Source: Dyella terrae (GTDB lineage: Bacteria; Pseudomonadota; Gammaproteobacteria; Xanthomonadales; Rhodanobacteraceae). Taken from it: a stretch of DNA of 64,000 nt. Below, piece by piece: positions 15,630 through 25,300 of the stretch (position 1 is its first letter; the number at the start of each line of letters is the position of its first letter). Made by a program: the position numbers and the translations under genes. The notes beneath the pieces were generated by a model. It was not told the origin of the DNA and did no database searches. It saw only the letters and a program-made list of their open reading frames with translations. The stretch lies in the NCBI RefSeq assembly GCF_004322705.1, contig NZ_SIZZ01000001.1:2249213-2313212 (forward strand). The letters run 5' to 3'.

Positions 15630-18600
15630 AAAGGGAAACGAAAAACGGGGAACGGGGAACGGGAAACGGGGGCGACGAGCAAGCCGTGTTTCCGGGTTAC
15701 GCGGAGCTGCATTGTCTGTCGAATTTCTCGTTTCAGCGGGGGGCGTCGAGTGCGCGGGAGTTGTTTGCGCGGGCGAAGGATTGTGGGTATGACGCGCTGG
15801 CGATTACGGATGAGTGTTCGCTGGCGGGCATTGTGCGTGCTTACGAGGCTTCGCTCGATACGGGTGTCGCGCTGATCGTTGGTGCGGAATTCGTATTGGA
15901 AGACGGTTTGCGTCTGGTGCTGTTGTGCGAAACCCGGGATGGTTACACCGCGTTGTGCCAGCTGATTACCAAGGGGCGTCGTGCATCCACCAAAGGCACG
16001 TATCGCCTGCATCGCGACGATCTTGCCGATGGCCTGCCGGGCACGCTCGCGCTGTGGCTACCTGGCGATACACCGGATGAAGCCGATGGCCAATGGCTGT
16101 GCGCGCACTTCCGCGATCGCCTGTGGCTCGCCGTCGAACTGCATCGCGGACCGGACGACGAGCAGCGCCTGCAGCAGCTGGAAACACTCGCTGCACGACT
16201 GGGCATTCGCACGGTGGCGTCTGGCGACGTGCACATGCATGTACGTCGTCGCCGCGCCCTGCAGGACACGATCACCGCCATCCGTCACGGCCTGACGGTG
16301 GCCGAAGCCGGTGCCGTGCTGTTCCGCAACGGCGAGCGCCACCTGCGCAAGCGCGACCTGCTCGCCCAGCTCTATCCCGCGCCGCTGCTGGAAGAAAGCA
16401 CACACATCGCCGCACGTTGTCTCTTCACCCTCGACCAGCTCGAATACACCTACCCCGCCGAACTCGTGCCGGACGGCCATACGCCCACCAGCTGGCTGCG
16501 TCATCTCACTGAGGAAGGCGTGCGGCGCCACTGGCCGGACGCCGTGCCACCGAAGGCGCGCGCGCAGATCGAGAAAGAACTGGATCTGGTGACGAAGCTG
16601 CAATACGAGTCGTACTTCCTCACCGTGCACGACATCGTCGCCTTTGCACGCAGTCGCGGCATTCTTTGCCAGGGCCGCGGTTCGGCGGCCAATTCAGCGG
16701 TGTGCTTCGTGCTCGACATCACCGCGGTGGACCCCTCGGAAGGCAACCTGCTGATCGAGCGATTCATGTCCGAGAGCCGCAAGTCCACGCGCAGCAAACC
16801 CGAGCCACCGGATATCGACATCGACTTCGAGCACGAGCGGCGCGAGGAAGTCATCCAGTACATCTACGGCAAGTACGGTCGTGAACGCGCGGCGCTGGCC
16901 GCCACGGTGATCAGCTATCGCGGCAAGAGCGCCATCCGCGATGTCGCCAAGGCGATGGGACTGCCGCCCGACCAGGTCGATGCATTGTCGCGACTGACTG
17001 GCTGGTGGGATGGCGAAACCCCGCTGGACGAGCGCTTGCGCGAAGCGGGTTTCGATCCGCATAGCCCGATCATGAAACGCGTGCTCACGCTGACGGCCGA
17101 TCTGCTCGATTTCCCGCGTCATCTGTCGCAGCACGTCGGCGGTTTCGTGATTTCCGATGCGCCGCTGTCCCACCTGGTGCCGGTGGAAAACGCGGCGATG
17201 CCCGACCGCACCATCATCCAGTGGGACAAGGACGACCTGGACCGGATGAACCTGCTCAAGGTCGACTGCCTGGCCCTGGGCATGCTCACCTGCGTGCGCA
17301 AATGTCTGAGCCTGCTGCAGGCACACGATGGCGTCGCCTACACCCTCGACACCGTGCCCAGGGATGATCCGGCAACGTACGCCATGATCCAGCGTGCGGA
17401 CACCATCGGCGTGTTCCAGATCGAAAGCCGCGCGCAAATGGCGATGCTGCCGCGCCACCGCCCGGAGAACTTCTACGACCTGGTGATCCAGGTCGCCATC
17501 GTGCGTCCCGGCCCGATTCAGGGCGACATGGTGCATCCGTACCTGCGTCGTCGACGTGGCGAGGAACCGGTGACGTACCCATCCGAAGCTTTGCGCGCTG
17601 TATTCGAGCGCACGCTCGGCGTGCCACTGTTCCAGGAACAGGTGATGAAGCTGGCCATGGTCGCCGCCGATTACACCGGCAGCGAAGCGGACGACCTGCG
17701 CCGCGCCATGGCGGCATGGAAGCGTCATGGCGGCATGGAAAAACATCGCGAACGCCTGCATGCCGGCATGCTCAAGAATGGCTACACCGAAGCCTTCGCC
17801 GCGCAGATTTTCGAGCAGATCAAAGGCTTCGGCAGTTACGGTTTTCCGGAAAGCCACGCCGCCAGTTTCGCCAAGATCGCGTACGTCAGCTCCTGGCTCA
17901 AATGCCATTACCCCGCTGCATTCGCCTGCGCGCTGCTCAATGCGCAACCGATGGGTTTCTACGCACCCAGCCAGATCGTGCAGGACCTGCAACGCCATCG
18001 CATCCAGGTGCGTCCGGTGGACGTGCGCCACAGCGACTGGGACTGCACACTGGAACCGGACCCGCGCAGCCACGGCGGCTGGTGCATGCGCCTGGGCCTG
18101 CGGCAGGTGCGTGGTTTCAGCGAAGACGTCGCCACGCGGATCAGCACGGCACGCCGGCAGCGTGGCTTCGATGACATCGTGGACCTGTGCGCCCGCGCGC
18201 AGCTGGATCGTCGCCACCAGGCTTTGCTGGCCGATGCGGATGCGCTGCGCGGCCTGGCGGGGCACCGCTATCGCGCGCAATGGGCGATCGCTGGCGTGGA
18301 GCCGCAGCTACCCCTGTTCGGGCATGCCAGCCCAACCGAGGAAGCCATCGTGCTGCCACCGCCCTCGCAGGCCGAGTCCGTGCTGGCCGATTACGCGCGC
18401 ACCGGGCTGACCCTGGGGCCGCATCCGCTGCGTCTGTTGCGCTCGCGTCTACGGGCACGCCGCTACCTCGACTCAGGCCAGTTGCAGCAGCGGCCGCACG
18501 CCAGTCAGGTGCGGGCCGTGGGCCTGGTAACCCAACGCCAGCGTCCGCAGACCGCCAGCGGCGTCACCTTCATCACCCTCGAAGATGAGTACGGCAATAT

Positions 18601-18784
18601 CAACGTGGTGGTGTGGGCCCAGGTGGCCGAGCGCCAGCGGCGCCCTTATCTGGAAGCGCGCCTGATGGGCGTGGAGGGCCAGTGGGAAAATGTCGACGGC
18701 GTGGCGCATCTCATCGCGCACCGCCTGGTCGACCTGAGCGGGCTCCTGGGCGACCTGGATGCCCGCTCACGCGACTTCCATTAG
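15626..18784 (+). CDS. dnaE2: Error-prone DNA polymerase DnaE2 (ImuC)
   Basis: C-family polymerase of 1052 residues, the catalytic member of the mutasome. Order: PHP domain (about 25-240, [18 protein letters not shown]), palm with catalytic acids D396 and D398 (PDIDIDFEH) and D547 (LKVDCLALG), fingers ([19 protein letters not shown]), helix-hairpin-helix region and C-terminal OB fold ([18 protein letters not shown]). The start is a GTG overlapping the imuB stop (GTGA at 15626), though an ATG at 15617 and a GTG at 15686 are in frame. Codons 2-16 are built from a GGGAAC-type purine repeat that lies outside the family's conserved region. Confidence 0.95.
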   Translation: MKRETKNGERGTGNGGDEQAVFPGYAELHCLSNFSFQRGASSARELFARAKDCGYDALAITDECSLAGIVRAYEASLDTGVALIVGAEFVLEDGLRLVLLCETRDGYTALCQLITKGRRASTKGTYRLHRDDLADGLPGTLALWLPGDTPDEADGQWLCAHFRDRLWLAVELHRGPDDEQRLQQLETLAARLGIRTVASGDVHMHVRRRRALQDTITAIRHGLTVAEAGAVLFRNGERHLRKRDLLAQLYPAPLLEESTHIAARCLFTLDQLEYTYPAELVPDGHTPTSWLRHLTEEGVRRHWPDAVPPKARAQIEKELDLVTKLQYESYFLTVHDIVAFARSRGILCQGRGSAANSAVCFVLDITAVDPSEGNLLIERFMSESRKSTRSKPEPPDIDIDFEHERREEVIQYIYGKYGRERAALAATVISYRGKSAIRDVAKAMGLPPDQVDALSRLTGWWDGETPLDERLREAGFDPHSPIMKRVLTLTADLLDFPRHLSQHVGGFVISDAPLSHLVPVENAAMPDRTIIQWDKDDLDRMNLLKVDCLALGMLTCVRKCLSLLQAHDGVAYTLDTVPRDDPATYAMIQRADTIGVFQIESRAQMAMLPRHRPENFYDLVIQVAIVRPGPIQGDMVHPYLRRRRGEEPVTYPSEALRAVFERTLGVPLFQEQVMKLAMVAADYTGSEADDLRRAMAAWKRHGGMEKHRERLHAGMLKNGYTEAFAAQIFEQIKGFGSYGFPESHAASFAKIAYVSSWLKCHYPAAFACALLNAQPMGFYAPSQIVQDLQRHRIQVRPVDVRHSDWDCTLEPDPRSHGGWCMRLGLRQVRGFSEDVATRISTARRQRGFDDIVDLCARAQLDRRHQALLADADALRGLAGHRYRAQWAIAGVEPQLPLFGHASPTEEAIVLPPPSQAESVLADYARTGLTLGPHPLRLLRSRLRARRYLDSGQLQQRPHASQVRAVGLVTQRQRPQTASGVTFITLEDEYGNINVVVWAQVAERQRRPYLEARLMGVEGQWENVDGVAHLIAHRLVDLSGLLGDLDARSRDFH

Positions 18785-19428
18785 GCCTCGCCGTCCGACG
18801 CCGGCACGCGGCCGCGGCGGACCAGCCAACGGCGACTCAAAAGCAACGCCACGCCGACGACCGTCATCACGGCCGCAGCCGATCGCCACTGCACCTCGTA
18901 CATCGCGGCAGCCAGCAGCGTCAGCGGCGCCAACACCATCTGCACAAGCCACTCGCGCGCCTGCACCCTGTCGACATCGGGCGCGAGGTGCGCGATGAAC
19001 GCCGTATAGACCCAGAACGCGAGCATGCACAGGAAGGTCGCCGCAATAGCCAGCGCATAGACCACGAAAGCTTCCTGGCTGGAGGGATCCTCGAAGCTGA
19101 AACGGATCACCACCGGCAGCAAAGCGACAAGGCTCAGCAGCAGCATGTTGATCGCGGTACCAATGGCATCGATGTCGCGCAGGTGCGCCACCAGGCGACG
19201 GTGGTTGGCCCAGGTCACGCCAATCAGCAGGAAGCTCAGGAAATACACCAGGAGGGAATGGGACCAGGCGTCCCACAACGACAACCCCGCCCCTTCACGC
19301 GGCTTGATCTCGATGGCCGACAAGGTAATGGCGATCGCAAAGACGCCATCGGACAACATGATCAACCGGTCCAGATGCCGTTGCCCGACATGCCGTTCCT
19401 CGATCGGATCGTGAACGCGACTTCCCAT
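18781..19428 (-). CDS. TMEM175-type (DUF1211) potassium channel
   Basis: Membrane protein of 215 residues with six hydrophobic helices. It carries the family signature [21 protein letters not shown] in the first helix (the [12 protein letters not shown] motif lines the pore in TMEM175 channels), an H..R..D unit ([20 protein letters not shown]) and a final R-rich tail. Bacterial members are tetrameric K+ channels with one repeat of six helices, as here. Its stop overlaps dnaE2 by four bases, tail to tail. The physiological role in this organism is unknown. Confidence 0.88.
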   Translation of the reverse strand: MGSRVHDPIEERHVGQRHLDRLIMLSDGVFAIAITLSAIEIKPREGAGLSLWDAWSHSLLVYFLSFLLIGVTWANHRRLVAHLRDIDAIGTAINMLLLSLVALLPVVIRFSFEDPSSQEAFVVYALAIAATFLCMLAFWVYTAFIAHLAPDVDRVQAREWLVQMVLAPLTLLAAAMYEVQWRSAAAVMTVVGVALLLSRRWLVRRGRVPASDGEA

Positions 19429-19502
19429 ATCCCGCCCCCACCAAAAAGTTGGAAGCGCGCATCATGCCCGAGTGCCGGACGGCTGTCTGCGGCCATGCCG
19501 GC

Positions 19503-22500
19503 TCAGGTGGTCAGTTCCTGCCCCAGGGCGTCGAGCCGGTCCATATAGACGGCTACCCGGTGCCGGAAGCGGCTGGCGTCGGGCAGTCGCTCGTAGCGGG
19601 CCTCGGAGCGCATCGCCAGCTCCAGCCTCGCCCCTTCTTCATTGAGCGAACTGGCACCAAACACCTGCAGCCCGCCGAGCAAGCGGTGCACCCAGTGCGC
19701 GACGTCGGCGCAACGGCGCTCGGCGATCAGGGTATCGAGCATGGCGAGATCCGTACGCGTCGTCGCCACGAAGCGTTCAATCAGTGTGCGGATGACCGCG
19801 TCGTCGCCGAAGCACTCCCTGAGCATGGTCATATCAATATCAATGTCTTCGGTCATCGCGGTCACTTCATCGTCCTTAGGTTGATCCAGGGCCTGCTCCA
19901 GTCGTTGGCGCAGTTCGGCCATGCGCACGGGCTTGGAAACGAAATCATCCATGCCCGCTTCCCTGCAACGTTCCATTTCGCCGGTGACAGCATTGGCCGT
20001 CATGGCAATGATGTGCAGATGGCGTCCGGTATCGCGCTCCTTGCGGCGCACCGTACGCGCCAGCTCGTAGCCATCCATCACCGGCATATGGCAGTCGGTC
20101 ACCAAGACGCAGTAATCCGACCGCTCCAGCGTCTGCAGCGCTTCCTGCCCGTTCCCGACGACGTCGCAGACATATCCGAGCTTGTCCAGCTGTGCCGCGA
20201 TCAGGGCCTGGTTGATGGGACTGTCTTCAGCCACCAGCACGCGTTGCCCGGCACCGCGCGCGATCAGCAACGCGGGAGCCGGCGTCGAATCGGACGCACC
20301 CAGTCCGAGCGCCAGCCGACACGCCATGGCGAATGTCGACCACTTGATGGGATTGCTGGTGATGACGATGCCGTCGGTGGTCGTCGCGTAGCCGTGCGGA
20401 TCCGGTGCACGCGTCACGCCGATGCGGGCGGCGTGACGCGTTGGCGACGCCGATCCGTCGACGTCTTCGAACAGGATATCGGCCGCATCCCCGTCCTGGA
20501 CAACTTCCATGCCCAATGCCAGCAGGTTTTCGGCGATGGACCGCGTGACTTTCTCGTCGTGGATCGCCATGGCAGCGCGGCGACCATGCAGCGGATGCGG
20601 CCCGAAACGTCGCTGGAACAGCGGCACCCACAAATCGACGTGCACCGTCGTGCCACGGTCCAGCTTGCTGTCCAGCGCGATGTCACCACCCATCAACTGC
20701 ACGAGCCGCCGGCAAATGTACAGGCCAAGCCCTGTGCCGCCATAACGTCGCGTCGTGGACGACTCAGCTTGCGTGAACGGCGCGAACAACCGCTCCACCT
20801 GATCCGGCGACATGCCGATGCCGGTATCGATGACGCTGAAGCGCACGCGCTGGTGCTCGCCATCGTCTTCCAGCACGGTCACATCCAGCCGGACGGAACC
20901 GAGCATGGTGAACTTGATCGCGTTGCTCAGCAGATTCAGCAGGACCTGGCGCAAGCGAACGTTCTCCGCACTCACTTCAGCCGCCAGCCGATGATCGACG
21001 CAAACACCCAGCGACAACCCCTTCCGGTGCGCGGGTGCCGACAGGATGCTGACCGTGCTGTCGACCAGATCACGAAGGCTCACCGGCACGTATTCAATCG
21101 TGAGCCGACCGGCTTCGATCTTCGAAAAGTCCAGCACGTCGTCGAGAATCTGAAGCAGCGCGGTGGCGGAGGTCTCCACCGTCCCCAGCATTTGGCGCTG
21201 CTCTTCGTTGAGCGATGTATGCCCCAGCAATTCCAGCATCCCGATGACGCCACTCATGGGCGTGCGGATTTCATGACTCATCGTCACCAGGAACTCAGTC
21301 TTGGCTTGCGTCGCGGCCTCAGCCTGCTCCTTCGCGCGCGCCAGCTGGTCGGCCTGCATTCGCTGTTCGGTCACATCGACCCAATAGCCGTTGAATACCA
21401 CGGCGTCCCCATCGCGACGGGGAATGGCGCGCGTCGATACCCAGCGCACATCATCGCCGACGTTCACGCGAATCTCGGCATGCAGGGGATCGAGGCTTTG
21501 CGCGGACCGGTCGACCTCTTCCATCAGCGGCGCACGATCCTCTTCCAGTACCGTCTGCAAAGCGCGAGGCTCGTCGATCAGAAACGTTTCCGCCGGTATG
21601 CCAAAGATCGGCTCGGGATTGCCCCCGACGAACAGGAACTGGACGCCGCGCTCGCGCGCGTAGCGAAACTTGTAGACCACCACGGGAAGGCTAAGGGTGA
21701 TGTCCGTCAGCTGTTCTTCCGTGCGCTGGCGCTGACGCGTCTCCCGTCGCAGGCGGAAGTACGCGTAAGTGATGATCAGAAGGAACGCGAGCACGAGCGT
21801 CGTGACCGGCAAGGTCTTGCGCACGATTTCCTGCCACGAGCCACCATACGTGTAGCGGGATGCCAGCCAGGTGTTACGAATGGCCTGGTGGCGCCGCTCG
21901 GGTATGTTCATCAGCACCCGGTTGATCAGCGGCACCAGCGGCGCATACGCCTTGGACACACCCATGCCAAGCACGACGAAATCGTCCGTGGGGGCAGCGA
22001 TTTTCAGGCGCCCGGCAAAGTGTTCGCGAATGAGGTAATCCACGTTGGCAAAATCGCCGACGAAGGCATCGACCTTGCCGTCGGCGACCCGTGCAAGGCC
22101 GCTCTCGGTGGTGGGGACCTCGATGACGCTGGTGTCCTGGAGACGATCGGTCACGGTCCGCACCGAGAATTTCGAGGTATTGGCCGCGACGCGCTTTCCA
22201 CGCAGATCCAGGACGCCAACGATGCTCGTGTCGTCGGCACGGGTGACGATCATCACCGGGTAATCCAGGTACGCCATGCTGAAGGACATCGTGGCCGAAC
22301 CTTCGGTGTTCGGCGAGATCACGGGCAGAATGTCGACCTTGCCGTCGCGCATCAGCTGCTTGGCTTCGGCCCAGTTTGCCGCCGGCACGTAAGTCAGGCG
22401 CAGGCGCAGCGAGCGTGCCACTTCGCGCAGGTAGTCGTTGGCGATGCCTGCGGGCCGACCATTGCGATCGAGCAGGGTGTAAGGCGGGGACGTGCTATCG

Positions 22501-23468
22501 AATGCCACGCGCAGCGGCGGTACTTTCGAAAGCCAGACACGCTCAGCTTCACTCAGCGGAATGCTGACGCTGTCAGCGGGCCCATCGGGCGTGTCCACGT
22601 CGAGCCATGGCATGCGCAACCGGGCATGGTCTTCGGCCGACAGGCGCTCCAGCGCACGATCCAGTGCATCGATCAGCGGGGCGCGATCCTTGGCCGCGGC
22701 GAATCCCAACGTGGCGATGGGAAGCGATACAGGCGGCCCCACGCGCAGCTGGCGCTGCAGCCCCGCCTTGAAGATCGCCGCGCGCACGACGAAAGGATCC
22801 TCAATGCAGGCGTCGGCACGGCCGCTCGCCACCAGATGCATGACGTCCTGCATGCTCGCCGCATAGACCATGTCCACGCCGGCAAAGTGGCGTTGCGCGA
22901 CTTCGGCCGTGGCGTCGCCTTCGAGCGCCGCCAGCCGCGTACCGGGGCGAATGCCGGTGATGTCGTTGAGCCGTGAATTGTCCTGGCGCGTCACGAGAAC
23001 GGGCAGGTGTTCGAAGTAGGGCCTGCTGAAGTAGAGAAAGGCGGCGCGATCCGGCGTGGGCGAAAGATTCATCACCAGGTCGATATCGCCGGCGCGCGCC
23101 GCGTCGACCACGGCCTGCCAGGTGGGATACACCTTGTAGCGCACCTGCACGCCGAGTTGTCGCGACAGCTCGCCAAGGTACGAGGGGCCAACGCCATCGA
23201 TCTTCCCATTCACAATCATCTCGAACGGAGGAAAACCTTCGGCAAACGTGCCCACGACGATGGTGGGGTGTTCGCGCAACCAGGTGCGCTCCGCGTCGCT
23301 CAGCTCGAGATCCGACGCGCGCGCCTGACCCAGGAAAAGCAGGAGCAAACACGCCAGCAGTAGCATCCAGCATCCACGGCTCGCGTATCCGGTGCGCCCG
23401 CGCACGAAGGCCTGCGCGATACGCTGGCGATGCGCGGAGATGCTCTGCGATGCATGGCGGTTACGCAT
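19503..23468 (-). CDS. BvgS/EvgS-like hybrid sensor histidine kinase with two periplasmic solute-binding domains
   Basis: Very large unorthodox kinase of 1321 residues. Order: signal anchor (about 33-48), two tandem type-3 solute-binding (VFT) domains (about 55-275 and 310-530), membrane helix (about 555-578), a PAS domain (about 600-715), a HisKA domain with phospho-His732 (TMSHEIRTPMSGVIGM), HATPase (about 850-970), a degenerate linker receiver region (about 985-1070), a true receiver with D1125 (VTDCHMPVMDGYEL) and KPVRM, and an Hpt domain with His1261 (WVHRLLGGLQVFG). Signal therefore flows His-Asp-His to the separate regulator encoded upstream. A 74-codon gene lies directly ahead. Confidence 0.94.
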   Translation of the reverse strand: MRNRHASQSISAHRQRIAQAFVRGRTGYASRGCWMLLLACLLLLFLGQARASDLELSDAERTWLREHPTIVVGTFAEGFPPFEMIVNGKIDGVGPSYLGELSRQLGVQVRYKVYPTWQAVVDAARAGDIDLVMNLSPTPDRAAFLYFSRPYFEHLPVLVTRQDNSRLNDITGIRPGTRLAALEGDATAEVAQRHFAGVDMVYAASMQDVMHLVASGRADACIEDPFVVRAAIFKAGLQRQLRVGPPVSLPIATLGFAAAKDRAPLIDALDRALERLSAEDHARLRMPWLDVDTPDGPADSVSIPLSEAERVWLSKVPPLRVAFDSTSPPYTLLDRNGRPAGIANDYLREVARSLRLRLTYVPAANWAEAKQLMRDGKVDILPVISPNTEGSATMSFSMAYLDYPVMIVTRADDTSIVGVLDLRGKRVAANTSKFSVRTVTDRLQDTSVIEVPTTESGLARVADGKVDAFVGDFANVDYLIREHFAGRLKIAAPTDDFVVLGMGVSKAYAPLVPLINRVLMNIPERRHQAIRNTWLASRYTYGGSWQEIVRKTLPVTTLVLAFLLIITYAYFRLRRETRQRQRTEEQLTDITLSLPVVVYKFRYARERGVQFLFVGGNPEPIFGIPAETFLIDEPRALQTVLEEDRAPLMEEVDRSAQSLDPLHAEIRVNVGDDVRWVSTRAIPRRDGDAVVFNGYWVDVTEQRMQADQLARAKEQAEAATQAKTEFLVTMSHEIRTPMSGVIGMLELLGHTSLNEEQRQMLGTVETSATALLQILDDVLDFSKIEAGRLTIEYVPVSLRDLVDSTVSILSAPAHRKGLSLGVCVDHRLAAEVSAENVRLRQVLLNLLSNAIKFTMLGSVRLDVTVLEDDGEHQRVRFSVIDTGIGMSPDQVERLFAPFTQAESSTTRRYGGTGLGLYICRRLVQLMGGDIALDSKLDRGTTVHVDLWVPLFQRRFGPHPLHGRRAAMAIHDEKVTRSIAENLLALGMEVVQDGDAADILFEDVDGSASPTRHAARIGVTRAPDPHGYATTTDGIVITSNPIKWSTFAMACRLALGLGASDSTPAPALLIARGAGQRVLVAEDSPINQALIAAQLDKLGYVCDVVGNGQEALQTLERSDYCVLVTDCHMPVMDGYELARTVRRKERDTGRHLHIIAMTANAVTGEMERCREAGMDDFVSKPVRMAELRQRLEQALDQPKDDEVTAMTEDIDIDMTMLRECFGDDAVIRTLIERFVATTRTDLAMLDTLIAERRCADVAHWVHRLLGGLQVFGASSLNEEGARLELAMRSEARYERLPDASRFRHRVAVYMDRLDALGQELTT

Positions 23469-23495
23469 GGGTGCAACGTCGCGTGGCGCTGTGGT

Positions 23496-23708
23496 TCAGG
23501 GACCGGAACCTTTGACGGCCTCAAGACTGTCCATGGATGTCGTTACCCGCACCCGGCATGGCGTGCGCGTGGCTTCCCGCTCGGCCATATGGGTGGCGAA
23601 GGCGACGGCATCGAACAGGTCGCCGCGATGCGCGACCTGGCATGCATTTCTGAAGACGGCCCAGCCATCGCCCGTATCCTCGGCCACCAAGTAGTCAATC
23701 ACGCTCAT
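23496..23708 (-). CDS. Small DUF2188-like protein between the kinase and regulator genes
   Basis: Protein of 70 residues starting MSVIDYLVAEDTGDGWAVFR. The GWAVFR...FDAVAFATHMAERE layout (short beta hairpin then helix then CRVRV strand) resembles DUF2188 proteins, which have no known function. A GTG 12 bases earlier is also possible. It sits 27 bases before the BvgS-like gene on the same strand, so it probably shares its transcript. It might tune the sensor, which is inference from position only. Confidence 0.55.
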   Translation of the reverse strand: MSVIDYLVAEDTGDGWAVFRNACQVAHRGDLFDAVAFATHMAEREATRTPCRVRVTTSMDSLEAVKGSGP

Positions 23709-23761
23709 CAGCCTAGTCACTCCCTGACACGCGGATGCTCCTTAAGCCATGCACCCGCGAT

Positions 23762-23803
23762 GGTGAGGTCACCTTATTCACCTTGCCAATCCTGGTGAAT
23801 AGG
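23762..23803. promoter_or_regulatory. Cluster of GGTGA/TCACC half-sites upstream of the kinase operon
   Basis: Four copies of the same pentamer in 42 bases: GGTGA (23762), TCACC (23769), TCACC (23778) and GGTGA (23794). The last two form a 10-bp inverted repeat with one mismatch (23773-23782 against 23794-23803). The cluster lies about 55-100 bases before the start of the small gene that leads into the BvgS-like gene. It looks like an operator or, less likely, a termination hairpin of the regulator gene. Confidence 0.4.
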
Positions 23804-23892
23804 ACGACTCCGAAAAACGTCATGGATTAGGACAGATCGCCATGAGTGTTCAGTACTGTGTAACCCAGGCTTGCGTGATGAACACGCAAAGG

Positions 23893-24531
23893 TCAGATGA
23901 TTCCGTGCTCGCGCGCGTAGGCGACCATATCGCGGTCATGAACGAGGCCGAGCTTGCGCATGGCCTGGCGCTTCTGCGTGCTCACGGTTTTTACGCTGCG
24001 ATTGAGTCGCTCGGCGATCTGGCTGACCGACAAGCCGCCAACATACAGGCGGAAGACTTCCATCTCGCGCGGCGACGGCGGCGAAACCTGATCGGAATTC
24101 ACCACCATTTCACTTTGCTCGAACTTGCGTAGCAGCGATGCACTGATGAAGCGGCGGCGTGCGACGACCGCCCGCACGGCCATGACCAGATCGGACATGG
24201 TCGAACGCTTGTCGGCAAGGCCAAGCACACCCTGATCGAGTACGGTGCGAAGCACACCGACGTTGTAGACCATCGTGTGAACGATGACAGGGATACCGCT
24301 ATAGCGTGAGGCAAGCACTGACAGCAGTGGCAAGCCGTCGCCATGGCGACTTCCGGGCATGGAAAAGTCCGTGATGATGACATCGCAAGACGTGCGGCTG
24401 AGCATGTCGAGCAACTGGTCGCCATTATGTGCCTCGCCCACGACCTTGATGTCGGGCGAACGCTCCAGCACCGCCTGGATTCCTGCCAGGACGACCGGAT
24501 GGTCATCGGCGACGATCACACGGATTTGCAA
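23893..24531 (-). CDS. NarL/BvgA-family response regulator
   Basis: Response regulator that should receive phosphate from the BvgS-like kinase. Receiver (about 1-125): ADDHPVV, phospho-acceptor D55 (IITDFSMPG), T and K (ADKRS) positions. C-terminal LuxR-type helix-turn-helix (about 148-205): PPSPREMEVFRLYVGGLSVSQIAERLNRSVKT. The start is unusual: a TTG at 24531, preceded by GAGGAA with five-base spacing, gives 212 residues, the normal length. An ATG at 24717 would add 62 residues of low-complexity sequence with atypical codon use (GC at third position about two thirds). I therefore prefer the TTG. Confidence 0.85.
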   Translation of the reverse strand: MQIRVIVADDHPVVLAGIQAVLERSPDIKVVGEAHNGDQLLDMLSRTSCDVIITDFSMPGSRHGDGLPLLSVLASRYSGIPVIVHTMVYNVGVLRTVLDQGVLGLADKRSTMSDLVMAVRAVVARRRFISASLLRKFEQSEMVVNSDQVSPPSPREMEVFRLYVGGLSVSQIAERLNRSVKTVSTQKRQAMRKLGLVHDRDMVAYAREHGII

Positions 24532-24971
24532 GGCTTCCTCGCGAGCGTGCAAGGGGCCATGAGTCGAAGTAGCGGACCGGCTTCCGTAGGCGGGAACCGT
24601 CCCCGGGTCGGCTTTATCGTACGCCTGGTCAGGGGCCTCCAAGCCTTGCGAAGCCTGAACGGCATCTCGCCCCGCGGCGTCGGAGACCTTGCTGATCGCA
24701 TCCTCAAGACACTTCATTACGAACAAACCTGCGCTGTGTGACTGTCGAACATCCGCCAGACCGGCGATCTGGCAACTACTATCCATAAGACGGCCGCGAC
24801 TGCCATAGCGCCCCGGAGCGGCGCCGGCGCGCGCTTCATGGCGACAGGGATGCCCGTGCAGACCACCCGCGACGAGGGGGTGCCGTACGGACGGGAAGGC
24901 GCATGAAAGCGCCGCATCGCACACGGGACGCGGTTTTGACGGTAGGGGTGACCTGCTCGCGTGGCCGTGTT

Positions 24972-24997
24972 TCTAGGACAAGCCCAAGCATCCTAGA
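24972..24997. promoter_or_regulatory. Inverted heptamer TCTAGGA/TCCTAGA, candidate regulator site
   Basis: TCTAGGA (24972-24978) and TCCTAGA (24991-24997) are exact reverse complements with a 12-base spacer. A further heptad ATTCCTA (25027-25033) fits the consensus (T/A)TTC(C/T)TA described for BvgA. The sites lie upstream of the NarL/BvgA-type gene and could allow autoregulation. Binding is inference. Confidence 0.35.
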
Positions 24998-25236
24998 CCG
25001 ACAACGTCTGGCTCAGGTATCAGACCATTCCTAAACTGCTCAAAAACCGAGATATTTCGCCCATCAGCCAAGAGCGTTCAAAGCCGGCGCAAGGCAAGAA
25101 CTGGCCGCGATTTAAGGCTCCAATTTTCGGTTTCAGCAAGCCGGTCACAGAACAGGCATAATGATGCACTGCAACGGCCCTACCCAGGCTCGCTCGTCAG
25201 GCAGCAGCGTTATCGTCCGCCACCCCCACGAGTCGC

Positions 25237-25255
25237 CGTCCGCATCTTGCGGACG
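25237..25255 (+). other. Hairpin in the fpr leader
   Basis: Perfect 7-bp stem CGTCCGC (25237-25243) and GCGGACG (25249-25255) with a five-base loop, 45 bases before the fpr start codon. There is no T-run, so it is not an intrinsic terminator. Role unknown. Confidence 0.3.
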
Positions 25256-25300
25256 CCCTGAGCTGCGGCTTCCCCACGACTATGAGAGACGGTTACCGGC

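Larger units (their letters stand above)
24532..25300. other. Long intergenic region between the regulator and fpr
   Basis: A stretch of about 770 bases without a supported gene. Bases 24532-24717 stay open in the regulator frame but look non-coding. From 24718 to 25300 the region holds the divergent control signals: an inverted repeat at 24972-24997, an ATTCCTA heptad at 25027-25033, a possible -10 element CATAAT at 25157-25162 for fpr, and a 7-bp hairpin at 25237-25255. No RNA gene was recognised. Confidence 0.5.

Noticed and set aside
19449-22976. A 1175-codon open frame on the + strand
   Set aside because: It is antisense to the BvgS-like gene; high GC creates long shadow frames, and its translation has no domain or compositional support.
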